DNA of 64,000 bases from Rhizobium croatiense (GTDB lineage: Bacteria > Pseudomonadota > Alphaproteobacteria > Rhizobiales > Rhizobiaceae), in contig NZ_JAILYJ010000012.1 in the NCBI RefSeq assembly GCF_019793465.1, forward strand, positions 124,001 through 188,000, written 5' to 3'. The translations under genes and the position numbers were made by a program. Positions 53,848 to 61,806 of this stretch are shown piece by piece (the stretch's first letter is position 1; each line of letters starts with the position of its first letter). The notes below the pieces were generated by a model, which worked only from the letters and a program-made list of their open reading frames with translations, did not search any database and was not told where the DNA came from.

Positions 53848-54114
53848 CTACCGGCGGATATCCTGCGCCGTCAGGGTATATCGGTCTTTGCCGCCGCGGC
53901 CGTAGGCATGGGTGGCCGCTTCCAGAATGATCTCGCGCGCCATGTCGAAGGCTCTCAAGCACTCGTCCTCGGAGCGGCCGGGCTGGCTCGCGGTCCGCAA
54001 GGCGTTAGCTTCGACTAAAAACCGCACTTCGAACATGCCGTCATAACCGGAGAAGCGGACCGCATTCCGGCTCTCATCAAAACTACGGCTTCTATTGGGA
54101 AAGCTCAGTGTCAC
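53848..54114 (-). CDS. DUF1488 family protein
   Basis: 88 residues. MTLSFPNRSRSFDESRNAVRFSGYDGMFEVRFLVEANALRT is the DUF1488 consensus start (LSFPNxSRSxDExRxxVRFxGxDG), and DMAREIILEAATHAYGRGGKDRYTLTAQDI the end. Small cytoplasmic protein of unknown function, often found in rhizobial stress or plasmid contexts. GTG start at 54112-54114. Confidence 0.82.
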   Translation of the reverse strand: MTLSFPNRSRSFDESRNAVRFSGYDGMFEVRFLVEANALRTASQPGRSEDECLRAFDMAREIILEAATHAYGRGGKDRYTLTAQDIRR

Positions 54115-54372
54115 GCATTCTCTCCCGGAGGTCAGTAATCCCGCCTAATCCATTCGGACTGCAGCAGAAGATGCTGTTGGGGACGTAGGAGCCGGTCTCG
54201 CCTGAGGCGCGGCGGGGCTGGTCGAACTGCCAGTGTGCTACGAACGCACCTTCGCGGTTCCGCTCTTATAGAGATATGGGGCGCGGCATTCGAATTGCAA
54301 TGGAGGGGCCGGGTGGCTTGAATCTGCCGTCTGCGCTTGAGGCGGTGGCAATGGTTCCGGCTAATAAGCGCG

Positions 54373-54513
54373 CTACCTAAGCTTAATTCTGTAGGAATCG
54401 CTGAAGGCGATGATCTCCTCGGGCTTGGCCGTCGCCGACATGCTGGAGATGATTGCATCGAACTTGCCGGCGATAAGCCTCAGGATCTGACGCTCTGCGT
54501 CTGTAGTTCCGTC
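54373..54513 (-). pseudogene. Relic of an amino-acid ABC transporter binding protein
   Basis: A frame on the minus strand reads TDAERQILRLIAGKFDAIIS, then SMSATAKPEEIIAFSDSYRI, and then stops (TAG at 54373-54375). This matches the 'AGKFD-I---S-T-ER---I-F---Y' core of family-3 binding proteins, as in the intact gene at 10420 (residues about 85-110). It is enclosed by stop codons at both sides, so only about 47 codons of a larger lost gene remain. The rest of 54115-54621 has no coding signal. Confidence 0.65.
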
Positions 54514-54621
54514 CTAGGCGTTTAGTCGTTGCTTTCCGAAAGGCAAAAAAGTGCAGGCTGAAAACATCATCAGCCGTTTTGAGAGCGAGGGAGGCGCCGG
54601 ACAGTGGACTTCCGCTGATCT

Positions 54622-55395
54622 TTAATCGCTCATGCAGGCACCACTGCGAAGCTGGTACGGACGATTGCAGTCCCAGCCGTTGCCCGCCGAGTTAAGATGT
54701 GCGTTTTCGGGAAGCTTGACCTGCAGGCATTGATTGCTCCTCGTCTCGAAGCCTCGGTCGCATTTCCATTTTTGCCCGTAGGGCGTGTCGACGAAGATGG
54801 CATTCTCCGGAACCTGGACGGCGACACACGCCTGGCCCTTCTTTTCAAAGCCTCTATCGCACCTCCACTCATTTCCGCCGGTTGTCAGATAGGCGTGGGC
54901 GGGGAGTTCGAGCTCGAGGCATGCTTGTTGTGTCGCGCGATAACCTCTTTCGCATTCCCAGCCGGATTCTGTGGTGTTATCGGACAGGAATGCGTTCTCC
55001 GGGACTTTGATAAGGTCGCAACCCACATTGGTTCGACGGTATCCACGCAGACATCTCCAGCGGTCGCCGAAATATGGGTCAAGATATGCATTGGTCGGGA
55101 TTTGGACGGCGAGGCACCGATCCCCCTTCTCGAGAAAGCCGTAATGGCAATCCCAGCCATTGCCAAAGGAGGAGTTCGTCAGGAACGCGTTGTCGGGAAG
55201 CTGCACCTCGAAGCAGGTGTCATCCTGCCTTCGAAAACCACCATTGCATGTCCAGCCGGAGCCGTAGCGGCTTGCCTGGGCATTTTGAGGCACCGGCCTT
55301 GCGGTCTGGCCGAACGCCGAGGAGCTGAGTCCAGATGCAGATTGCAGGAGGACGGTCATCGTGAGGGCAAGCGCCCTGTAATATGATTGGCGCAT
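54622..55395 (-). CDS. Secreted Trp/Cys-repeat protein
   Basis: 257 residues. Signal peptide (MRQSYYRALALTMTVLLQSASG and small residues following). The mature part is built of six imperfect repeats of about 34-36 residues with the pattern W-x-C-x-x-G-[FY]-x(7,9)-C-x-x-[VIL]-x-[VIL]-P-x-[NH]-A. In this arrangement two cysteines per repeat probably form internal disulfides, a rigid rod. The last repeat ends in ACMSD. It resembles no enzyme; a periplasmic or outer-surface structural or binding role is likely. ATG at 55393-55395 with a GGAGA site. Confidence 0.82.
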   Translation of the reverse strand: MRQSYYRALALTMTVLLQSASGLSSSAFGQTARPVPQNAQASRYGSGWTCNGGFRRQDDTCFEVQLPDNAFLTNSSFGNGWDCHYGFLEKGDRCLAVQIPTNAYLDPYFGDRWRCLRGYRRTNVGCDLIKVPENAFLSDNTTESGWECERGYRATQQACLELELPAHAYLTTGGNEWRCDRGFEKKGQACVAVQVPENAIFVDTPYGQKWKCDRGFETRSNQCLQVKLPENAHLNSAGNGWDCNRPYQLRSGACMSD

Positions 55396-55490
55396 GAGTT
55401 GTCTCCAAAGGCCTGCATCTGCGATCTCCAGGTCCGGAGTCCGAGATACAACGCTGATGGTTAAAGAGGGAAAGACAGATACGGTGCGAA

Positions 55491-55718
55491 CTACCAGAGC
55501 CTTGGCTTTTTCTCGGGAGCTTTCTCAGGAAAACTGGGCGTCGGCCATATCTCACGACCGACAAGTGACGAGCCATGAAGTTGCCGTCTCTTGCGAACCA
55601 TCGGAAAGGCCCTATGGACTTCCCGATTGCCTGGATTGTGCTTGCTTTCGCCGTTGGCGTTCAGGAGCATTTTCTGGAAATAAAGCAGAAAGCAGGCATG
55701 TGAGGATCGGGACGTCAT
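55491..55718 (-). CDS. Possible small protein with structured leader (copy C)
   Basis: 75 residues from the ATG at 55716-55718 (MTSRSSHACFLLYFQKMLLNANG), preceded by a strong AGAGGAGGACGCG. The N-terminus could be a short hydrophobic segment; the rest is basic and polar. The coding potential is weak, but the leader resembles copies A and B, which belong to other small genes, and that supports an expressed start here. Homology not recognised. Confidence 0.42.
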   Translation of the reverse strand: MTSRSSHACFLLYFQKMLLNANGESKHNPGNREVHRAFPMVRKRRQLHGSSLVGREIWPTPSFPEKAPEKKPRLW

Positions 55719-55776
55719 CGCGTCCTCCTCTTGTCGGGGCTAGGGCGCGCGCATGTCCCTCAGGCGGCAGCGCCCT
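55719..55776 (-). promoter_or_regulatory. Structured 5' leader, copy C
   Basis: On the minus strand: GGGCGCTGCCG ... GCGCGCCCTAGCCCCGACAAGAGGAGGACGCG then ATG-type layout. GGGCGC pairs with GCGCCC around a GAGGGACATGC loop. The 5' GGGCGCTGCCG is identical to copy B, and the CGCCCC/AGGAGGAC segments correspond in order and spacing. Confidence 0.48.
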
Positions 55777-56100
55777 GAACAGTTGCAGCCGACAACGCAC
55801 CCTGGACTTCATTTCCGCCTTTGGCAAGCAAGGTTTTGCTATTCATGTGGTGCCTTGAATGAGGCTGATCAAACCCTTATATACACTGCACGTTTTCAGC
55901 CTTTCGGCTACCTGATCCTCCCGGCCGCGTCGGTTGCTTGGCAAACCCTGATTTTGCGAACGTTGCGAACTTCGCCATACTGGCTGGATTTCCTCAGCAG
56001 ATAAGTTCTCCGGAGGCGAGAGATACGCCAAGATGCAGCAGCGTCTGCTGAACGGTTGGCCTGACTTCTTTTTTCCGTTGATACCGCAGACAGGACGGTG
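55777..56100. other. Gene-free stretch
   Basis: About 320 bases. I see no credible gene. The right half includes CTCCGGAGGCGAGAG and a run of T before the next start, with weak inverted repeats. It probably carries promoters of the divergent small genes. Confidence 0.4.
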
Positions 56101-56391
56101 ATGATCAACTGTCCTCGACAATCGCTCCAATCGCAAGGATCAGGTTATGACCGTTTCGACTATAGTGCCGGCGCGGGGCTTTACCCGTGCAAGACAATCA
56201 AGAGAAAAAGCAGCCTCGGTTACAAAAGGTTTGATTCCGTCGCCGAAGCTCTTCGCTTTGCGATCGAGGACATGCCGGCCTCGCTCCTTCGCGGATCCGT
56301 GCTCGAAGTCGAGGAGGCGCGCTTCGATGGTTTGCAGATGCGCAAACTCTATGAAGCCGAGGCATATCCGCTGACGCGCCGGAAGTCGTGA
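56101..56391 (+). CDS. Small protein of unknown function
   Basis: 96 residues from the ATG at 56101 (an in-frame GTG is at 56098). From residue 35 on it reads KRKSSLGYKRFDSVAEALRFAIEDMPASLLRGSVLEVEEARFDGLQMRKLYEAEAYPL, a pattern I know from short rhizobial proteins of unknown function (K-x-A-LGY-x-x-F...AIRFAIEE...LEV-x-E-x-RF-G). The N-terminal 30 residues are less certain and the true start may be internal. Confidence 0.6.
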   Translation: MINCPRQSLQSQGSGYDRFDYSAGAGLYPCKTIKRKSSLGYKRFDSVAEALRFAIEDMPASLLRGSVLEVEEARFDGLQMRKLYEAEAYPLTRRKS

Positions 56392-56548
56392 GGCGGTGGT
56401 GCCAATGCGACCTGTTTGGCCGCTGTCTCTGGATCCTTCGAGCGCAGCAGAGGGACCGTAGGCGACAATTTCCGATATTTCTACCAGTGCCAGGCTGAGG
56501 CTTGAAGCTCGCCAAAGAAGGCGACCTGTTTCCACGGGAGGCGAATAA

Positions 56549-56758
56549 ATGGACGCATTGCGATGCCTCCATCACCGACGCAAGAGCGACCGATTTGGGG
56601 AGCGGCCGCAAAAGGTCAAGTTTGTGACGTCAGCGACCTTAGGCTCATTTGTTGGAGCGCGCACTGCTGCGCAGTCTCGATTCGGACGGGGGGGACGCAA
56701 GGAGCAGCATGGTATCACCATGGCCGGTAAGATGTGGCTGCTCCCGGCCGAATACTAA
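56549..56758 (+). CDS. Doubtful small open frame
   Basis: 69 codons after a GGGAGGCGAATAA site. Sequence MDALRCLHHRRKSDRFGERPQKVKF is followed by VTSATLGSFVGARTAAQSRFGRGGRK, basic and without recognisable family. It is the only plausible gene between 56392 and 56866. Could equally be noise. Confidence 0.28.
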   Translation: MDALRCLHHRRKSDRFGERPQKVKFVTSATLGSFVGARTAAQSRFGRGGRKEQHGITMAGKMWLLPAEY

Positions 56759-56866
56759 AATGGCTGCCGAGACGCATCCCGTTTGCCAGCTGCTTGCCAA
56801 AATACCATAATTGCGCCACCTAAATCACCCATCGACAAAGCAGCATAAGAATTGGATCCACGCTGA

Positions 56867-58942
56867 ATGCGCATAGCCTACGTTTTTCTTGGTGCATTTC
56901 TTGCAATTGCGCCGTCCGCATATGCTGAAGTTGCACCGCCGCCTGTTTTGAAGCCGCTGGAGCGGCAGGCGGATGCGGCTTTGTTGAGCGCGCAGTTTCT
57001 GTCGCGCTACAGCTACAAGCCGGTGGCGCTCGATGACGCCTTGTCGGCGAGGGTGATGGATGGGTTCATTAAGTCGCTGGATCCGGATCGCATGCTCTTC
57101 CTGCAGGCCGATATCGACAAGTTCATGGCGGACCGCAGCAAGATCGACGATGCGATCGAGCGAAAGGATCTGAAGATCCCGTTTGCGATCTTCAATGCTT
57201 ATGAACGGCGCGTTGCCGACCGCATGAGCTATGCGCGCAGCCTGCTGAAGCAGGGTTTCGATTTCAGCGTGAAGGAAGATTATGCGGTGCTGCGCGAGAA
57301 GGCGCCATGGCCGCAGTCGGAGGCCGAGAGCAATGAGCTTTGGCGCAAGCGCGTCAAGAGCGACTGGCTGCGGCTGACGCTCGGCGGCAAGACCGATGCG
57401 GCCATTCGCGAAACGCTCGACAAGCGTTATGAAAACACGCTCGAGCGCGCCTACAAGTTCAAGAGCGACGACGTTTTCCAGTCGTTCATGGATGCCTATT
57501 CGAACGCGGTCGATCCGCACACGGATTATTTCGGCGCGGCCGCCTCGGCCGATTTCAATGTCTCGATGAAGCTGTCCCTGTTCGGCATCGGCGCGGTGCT
57601 GCAGGAGCGCGACGATTACACGACGATCCGTGAGCTCGTGCCCGGCGGGCCGGCGCAGCTCTCCGGCAAGCTTGCCGTCGGCGACCGCATCACCGGCGTC
57701 GGCCAGGGCAAGGACGGGCCGATCAAGGAAGTGGTGGGCACGCGCCTCGACGAGGTCGTGCAGATGATCCGTGGCAAGAAGGGCTCCGTCGTGCGCCTGG
57801 ACATTCTGCCCGCGGATGCCGGCGCCGATGCCACGCATCGCGTCGTCAGCCTCGTGCGCGATAAGATCAGCCTCGACAAGCAGGCCGCCAAGAAGACGGT
57901 GCTGTCGGTCAAGGCGGGCGACGCCACGCGCAAGATCGGCATCATCACCCTGCCGGTCTTCTATGAGGATTTCGACGCCAAGAACAAAGGCGACAAGGAT
58001 TATAAGAGCGCAAGCCGCGACGTCGCCAAGCTTCTCGACGAGCTGAGCCAGGAGAATGTCGACGGCGTTCTCCTCGATCTGCGCAACAATGGCGGCGGCT
58101 CGCTGGACGAGGCGATCGATCTCACCGGCCTCTTCATCGGCAAGGGCCCGGTCGTTCAGCAGCGCGCCAGCAATGGCAAGATCGTGGTGAAGAGCGCGGA
58201 TTTTTCAGCCCCCGCCTGGACAGGCCCTATAGGGGTGCTGATCAATCGCGGCTCGGCCTCCGCTTCGGAAATCTTTGCCGCGGCCATCCAGGATTACGGG
58301 CGCGGCGTCATCATCGGCGAACCCAGTTTCGGCAAGGGCACGGTGCAGACGGTCGTCGATCTCGACGAGGTGGTTCACAACAGCAAGCCCGAGCTCGGCG
58401 AGCTGAAGGTGACGATTTCGCAGTTCTTCCGGGTCAATGGCGGCACGACGCAGCTGCGCGGCGTCACCCCCGATATCAGCCTGCCCGGGCTCTCCGATCC
58501 GACGAGCTTCGGCGAGACGAGTTATGACAATGCCCTGCCTTGGGCAGAGATCAAGCCGGCGAAATATACGCCGGAAGGCGATGTCGCGGCGTTGGTGCCG
58601 GCCCTGCAAAGCCGTCATGATGCGCGGGTCAAGAGCGATCCGGATTTCCAGCGCCTGATCGAGGACATTGCCGAGCTGAAGGCGCAGCGCGAAAAAGGCG
58701 TCGTGTCGCTGAATGAAGCCGAACGACGCCAGGAGGCGGCCGCCCGCGAGAAGCGGTTCAAGGACCGGGCCGAGGCGAGCGACGGCGAGGATCCGACCGG
58801 GGATGATGGCCTGCAGTCGGACGAGCGCAGTCTGAGCGCTGATATCGCCATGGAAAACGCCCGCAAGAAGGCAAAGGACGTCCTGCTCGACGAGGCGGCT
58901 GCCATTGTCGCGGACGGGGCGGATTTGCTGAAGACGCGGTAA
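56867..58942 (+). CDS. prc: Carboxy-terminal processing (tail-specific) protease
   Basis: 691 residues, periplasmic S41 protease of the Prc/Tsp type. Signal peptide MRIAYVFLGAFLAIAPSAYA. N-terminal helical region, a PDZ domain around 240-320 (LFGIGAVLQERDDYTTIRELVPGGPAQLSGKLAVGDRITGV), then the protease core with DGVLLDLRNNGGGSLDEAIDL, catalytic Ser in RGSASASEIFAAAIQDY and catalytic Lys in GEPSFGKGTVQT. It removes or trims C-terminal tails of periplasmic proteins and lipoprotein partners. A Gln/Glu/Arg-rich C-terminal tail completes the family architecture. Length compares well with E. coli Prc (682). Confidence 0.93.
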   Translation: MRIAYVFLGAFLAIAPSAYAEVAPPPVLKPLERQADAALLSAQFLSRYSYKPVALDDALSARVMDGFIKSLDPDRMLFLQADIDKFMADRSKIDDAIERKDLKIPFAIFNAYERRVADRMSYARSLLKQGFDFSVKEDYAVLREKAPWPQSEAESNELWRKRVKSDWLRLTLGGKTDAAIRETLDKRYENTLERAYKFKSDDVFQSFMDAYSNAVDPHTDYFGAAASADFNVSMKLSLFGIGAVLQERDDYTTIRELVPGGPAQLSGKLAVGDRITGVGQGKDGPIKEVVGTRLDEVVQMIRGKKGSVVRLDILPADAGADATHRVVSLVRDKISLDKQAAKKTVLSVKAGDATRKIGIITLPVFYEDFDAKNKGDKDYKSASRDVAKLLDELSQENVDGVLLDLRNNGGGSLDEAIDLTGLFIGKGPVVQQRASNGKIVVKSADFSAPAWTGPIGVLINRGSASASEIFAAAIQDYGRGVIIGEPSFGKGTVQTVVDLDEVVHNSKPELGELKVTISQFFRVNGGTTQLRGVTPDISLPGLSDPTSFGETSYDNALPWAEIKPAKYTPEGDVAALVPALQSRHDARVKSDPDFQRLIEDIAELKAQREKGVVSLNEAERRQEAAAREKRFKDRAEASDGEDPTGDDGLQSDERSLSADIAMENARKKAKDVLLDEAAAIVADGADLLKTR

Positions 58943-59013
58943 AGGCAGCCGCACAGCAGTCGGGGAAAGACGGACGAATGTCGTCATCGCGCGGATGGGC
59001 ACATGACGAGTGG

Positions 59014-59034
59014 CGTAAAGGCGATATCTTTACG
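59014..59034. promoter_or_regulatory. Inverted repeat at the toxin-antitoxin promoter
   Basis: CGTAAAG-GCGATAT-CTTTACG is a perfect 7+7 inverted repeat, followed 6 bases later by a further GTAAAG half-site (59041-59046), 59-79 bases before the antitoxin start. DUF1778 antitoxins bind such repeats to repress their own operon; binding here is inferred. Confidence 0.62.
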
Positions 59035-59092
59035 GCGCTTGTAAAGATGCTGTCGTTACGCTAAATAGGAAGCTCCAGGATAGGAGTTTCCC

Positions 59093-59389
59093 GTGCCCGG
59101 CTCGTCCACGAACAAAAGCCCTGAGGCAAGCGTGCCGCTGAATATGCGCATCAAGCCTGCGACCCGCAATTTGATCGACCGCGCCGCCGAACTGCTTGGC
59201 AAAACGCGCACGGACTTCATGCTGGAGGCTTCGGAGCGCCGCGCTGAGGAAGTGCTGCTCGACCGCACCGTATTCACGGTCAGCCCCGAAATCTATGCCG
59301 AATATCTTGCCCGCCTTGATGCACCGGCTGAGCCCAATGAGCGCTTGAAACGGACGATGTCCACCAAAGCGCCGTGGGATGAAGCGTGA
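59093..59389 (+). CDS. DUF1778 ribbon-helix-helix antitoxin (TacA type)
   Basis: 98 residues. LNMRIKPATRNLIDRAAELLGKTRTDFMLEASERRAEEVLLD is the DUF1778 ribbon-helix-helix, and the C-terminal DRTVFTVSPEIYAEYLARLDAPAEPNERLKRTM segment is the toxin-neutralising tail. GTG start at 59093-59095 after AGGAG. Overlaps the toxin gene by 4 bases (GTGA). It should bind the toxin and the inverted repeat upstream. Confidence 0.9.
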   Translation: MPGSSTNKSPEASVPLNMRIKPATRNLIDRAAELLGKTRTDFMLEASERRAEEVLLDRTVFTVSPEIYAEYLARLDAPAEPNERLKRTMSTKAPWDEA

Positions 59390-59880
59390 CCCTCAGCCGG
59401 CCAACGCCTCTGGCCGATCATCATGAGCTGGGCGAATTCAGGTCCGGCGTCGCTGAACTGGACGAATGGCTGCGTCGCCGCGCCCGCGCCAATCAGGCAG
59501 GCGGTGCATCGCGCACCTTCGTCGTCCGCGAGGGGAGCCGGGTCATCGCCTATTACGCGCTCGCCTCCGGAGCGGTGCGGCAGCCGGAAGCGCCTGGTCG
59601 TTTTCGGCGAAACATGCCCGATCCGATTCCGGTTGCCGTGCTTGGCCGCCTCGCCATTGATCAATCCCACCAGGGGCGCGGTATCGGCAGGGCATTGGTG
59701 CGCGACGCGGGCCTGCGCCTGGTCAACGCCGCAGAAATCCTCGGAATCCGCGGTCTGCTGGTGCATGCGATTTCCGACGGCGCGCGAGCCTTCTATGAGG
59801 CGGTCGGCTTCCTGCCGTCGCCATCCGATCCTATGATGCTGATGGTCGGCTTGCATAATCTCAATGGCGCGCTGCGGTGA
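59386..59880 (+). CDS. GNAT acetyltransferase toxin (TacT type)
   Basis: 164 residues, the size of TacT/AtaT toxins. FRSGVAELDEWLRRRARANQAGGASRTFVV is the typical N-terminus, VAVLGRLAIDQSHQGRGIGRALVRDAGLR the acetyl-CoA-binding motif, and GARAFYEAVGFLPSPSDPMMLMV the catalytic Tyr region. Such toxins acetylate the amino group of aminoacyl-tRNA and stop translation. GTG start at 59386. Both partners look intact, so the module is probably functional. Confidence 0.9.
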   Translation: MTLSRPTPLADHHELGEFRSGVAELDEWLRRRARANQAGGASRTFVVREGSRVIAYYALASGAVRQPEAPGRFRRNMPDPIPVAVLGRLAIDQSHQGRGIGRALVRDAGLRLVNAAEILGIRGLLVHAISDGARAFYEAVGFLPSPSDPMMLMVGLHNLNGALR

Positions 59881-60011
59881 AGCCGGTCGCGGCGGGCTGT
59901 TCTCGTTGACGTTTCCGTAATCACGGGTGGCACCATTGCTTGCCGCAACCGGCCCTTTCCTCGTAAGATTTCTGCGCCATGTCATGCCAGGACAACCAGA
60001 CAGGGTAGGGT

Positions 60012-60908
60012 ATGGACGCGCTCGTCGAACAGCTTCTCAATCTTTCCGCACAGACCGAAACGCTGATTGCGGTTTATGATGGGGATGACCGGCTGCGATA
60101 TGCCAACAGTGCCTTTCGTTCGGCCTATTTCATCGAGCCGGATGAGACGCCGCTCTGGCCGGATCTCATGCGGCGCAATTTCGAGCTGAACCGGGGCACG
60201 GTCCTTCGGACCGATGATTTCGAGGCGTGGCTGCGCTCGACCCAGTCGCGCCGCGGCAAGATCGGCTATCGCGCCTTCGAGCCCGATTTGTGCGACGGCC
60301 GCTGGCTGTGGATGACCGAGGCGGTCCAGCAGAACGGCTGGATGTTGTGCATCGCCAGCGACATCACCCGGCTCAAGGCGCAGGGCCGGACGGTCCGGCA
60401 GGATCGCGATCAGGCGATCAAGGCATCCTACACCGATGAACTCACTGGCGTCGCCAACCGCCGCTTCGTCATGGCCCGCGTCGACGACATGCTGGCCGCC
60501 GCCTGGGGTGGCGGCAGCGGCTGCCTTGCCGTCTTCGATATCGACAATTTCAAGCGCATCAACGATCGGCTCGGCCACCACGCCGGCGACCTCGTCCTGC
60601 GCGATTTCGCCCATCGCATTCATCAGAATGTTCGCCGCAACGATTGTTTCGGCCGGGTCGGCGGCGAAGAATTCCTTCTCGTCATGCCGGCAACCGGCCA
60701 GGAGGACGCCATCGCCATGATCGAGCGCATGCTGACGGTGATCCGCTTTTCCCGGCCGCTCTCAGACTCGCCCGATTTCAGCTACACCTGCTCCGCCGGG
60801 ATCGCCGCCTGCCTCCCGTCAGACAGCGTCTCGGATCTTTATCGGCGCGCCGACGAGGCGCTCTATGCCGCCAAGATGAGCGGCCGGGACAGGGTGCGCG
60901 CGGCGTAG
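60012..60908 (+). CDS. PAS-GGDEF diguanylate cyclase
   Basis: 298 residues. N-terminal PAS domain (residues 10-120, DRLRYANSAFRSAYF and WLWMTEAVQQNGWMLCIASDITRLK), then a GGDEF domain with the active-site GGEEF preceded, five residues earlier, by RRND, a match to the RxxD inhibitory I-site for c-di-GMP. DELTGVANRRFVM and FDIDNFKRINDRLGHHAGD are metal- and substrate-binding segments. It synthesises c-di-GMP, probably with product inhibition, in response to a PAS-sensed signal. No membrane helices, so cytoplasmic. Confidence 0.93.
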   Translation: MDALVEQLLNLSAQTETLIAVYDGDDRLRYANSAFRSAYFIEPDETPLWPDLMRRNFELNRGTVLRTDDFEAWLRSTQSRRGKIGYRAFEPDLCDGRWLWMTEAVQQNGWMLCIASDITRLKAQGRTVRQDRDQAIKASYTDELTGVANRRFVMARVDDMLAAAWGGGSGCLAVFDIDNFKRINDRLGHHAGDLVLRDFAHRIHQNVRRNDCFGRVGGEEFLLVMPATGQEDAIAMIERMLTVIRFSRPLSDSPDFSYTCSAGIAACLPSDSVSDLYRRADEALYAAKMSGRDRVRAA

Positions 60909-60928
60909 GGTATCGGCGTTCAACCGCG

Positions 60929-61291
60929 CTACTTCCCGCGTTTATTGCCCGCGATTTGCTGCGTTAGATTCTTAACCTGCGCGTCAAGGTTATCGAGATC
61001 GCTTTGCAACGCGGCCGTTATCTTGGGAACGTAGATATTCCCTTCGGCATCGCGGTTATCGGGAATGCTGTATTTGAAGATCCTATTTTTGGATTTGCCA
61101 TCCGTTGCTCGCACGAAGACCATGCCTTCGTTGTTGCTGTCGAGCGGAACCGATATGTAAAAGATCGCCGGCGCGACGACTTTCAAGTTCTCGAGTTTCT
61201 GATTTCCCTTGTCCATGTAGGGGCTGTACCCGTCGTCTACCGTGAGAGCTGTAAAGTCTTCCGTCACATTGATTGTCACGTCACATGGCAT
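60929..61291 (-). CDS. Small protein of unknown function in the YcaO-TfuA cluster
   Basis: 120 residues from the ATG at 61289-61291 (MPCDVTINVTEDF) behind a GGGGAGAA site. Beta-rich first 80 residues (FTALTVDDGYSPYMDKGNQKL, then VVAPAIFYISVPLDSNNEGMVFVRA) and a C-terminal coiled-coil-like helix (TAALQSDLDNLDAQVKNLTQQIAGN). It is the most downstream gene of a minus-strand set with TfuA and YcaO. Not recognised. It may be a partner or substrate of that system. Confidence 0.65.
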   Translation of the reverse strand: MPCDVTINVTEDFTALTVDDGYSPYMDKGNQKLENLKVVAPAIFYISVPLDSNNEGMVFVRATDGKSKNRIFKYSIPDNRDAEGNIYVPKITAALQSDLDNLDAQVKNLTQQIAGNKRGK

Positions 61292-61316
61292 GATTGTTCT
61301 CCCCGTTGGAGCCGAG

Positions 61317-61787
61317 CTAATCGTTGCTGAGGCGACCGTTGCGATGGGCCATTCTAAGTGTGATCGCGTAGGAACTCGGAGATCGTTTGCCGGGCAATTG
61401 GGCGTCCAGAATAAGCGTTCTTGCCTCCCCGAAGCCTGTCGAGATTTCGAGGATTTTCGTGGCGGCCGTGATCCGCCACATCTTATATCCCAACGCTTTG
61501 TCAAAACCGCAGCCCACTGCAGGTTCTGCTGGCGGTCCCGAGACGACAAAAATCCGGTTGGAATCCAACCTGTAACAGTGGCCCTCGAAGGCATAACCAT
61601 AAGCAAGGACCGTCGATCCGGTGATGCCGACGCCGCTGTGTAGTTTTACCTGCAGTTCCGCCTTTCCCGCCAGCCCGACATCAAGGTGGGCAACGCCATT
61701 GGCGTCATTCAAGTCAATGCCGTAAAGTATGATTTCATCCGCGATATAGCGGGGTCCAGAAGGTGCTGGAACGCTGTCGTCTGTCAT
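61317..61787 (-). CDS. Protein of unknown function in the YcaO-TfuA cluster
   Basis: 156 residues from the ATG at 61785-61787, behind GGGAGG. Beta-rich: ADEIILYGIDLNDANGVAHLDVGLAGKAELQVKL and TGSTVLAYGYAFEGHCYRLDSNRIFVVSG, with two cysteines (GHCYR, VGCGFD). No signal peptide. Placed 25 bases upstream of the preceding gene and 19 bases downstream of the metalloprotein, so it is in the same transcript. Not recognised. Confidence 0.68.
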   Translation of the reverse strand: MTDDSVPAPSGPRYIADEIILYGIDLNDANGVAHLDVGLAGKAELQVKLHSGVGITGSTVLAYGYAFEGHCYRLDSNRIFVVSGPPAEPAVGCGFDKALGYKMWRITAATKILEISTGFGEARTLILDAQLPGKRSPSSYAITLRMAHRNGRLSND

Positions 61788-61806
61788 CGATGCCTCCCGT
61801 CGTTGG

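Noticed and set aside
55719..55776. RpoE2-type (GGAAC-N16/17-CGTT) promoters for the small genes with shared leaders
   Set aside because: I looked upstream of the three leaders for this general-stress promoter; GGAAA/GGAAT-like and CGTT-like elements occur but with wrong spacing, so I do not claim it.
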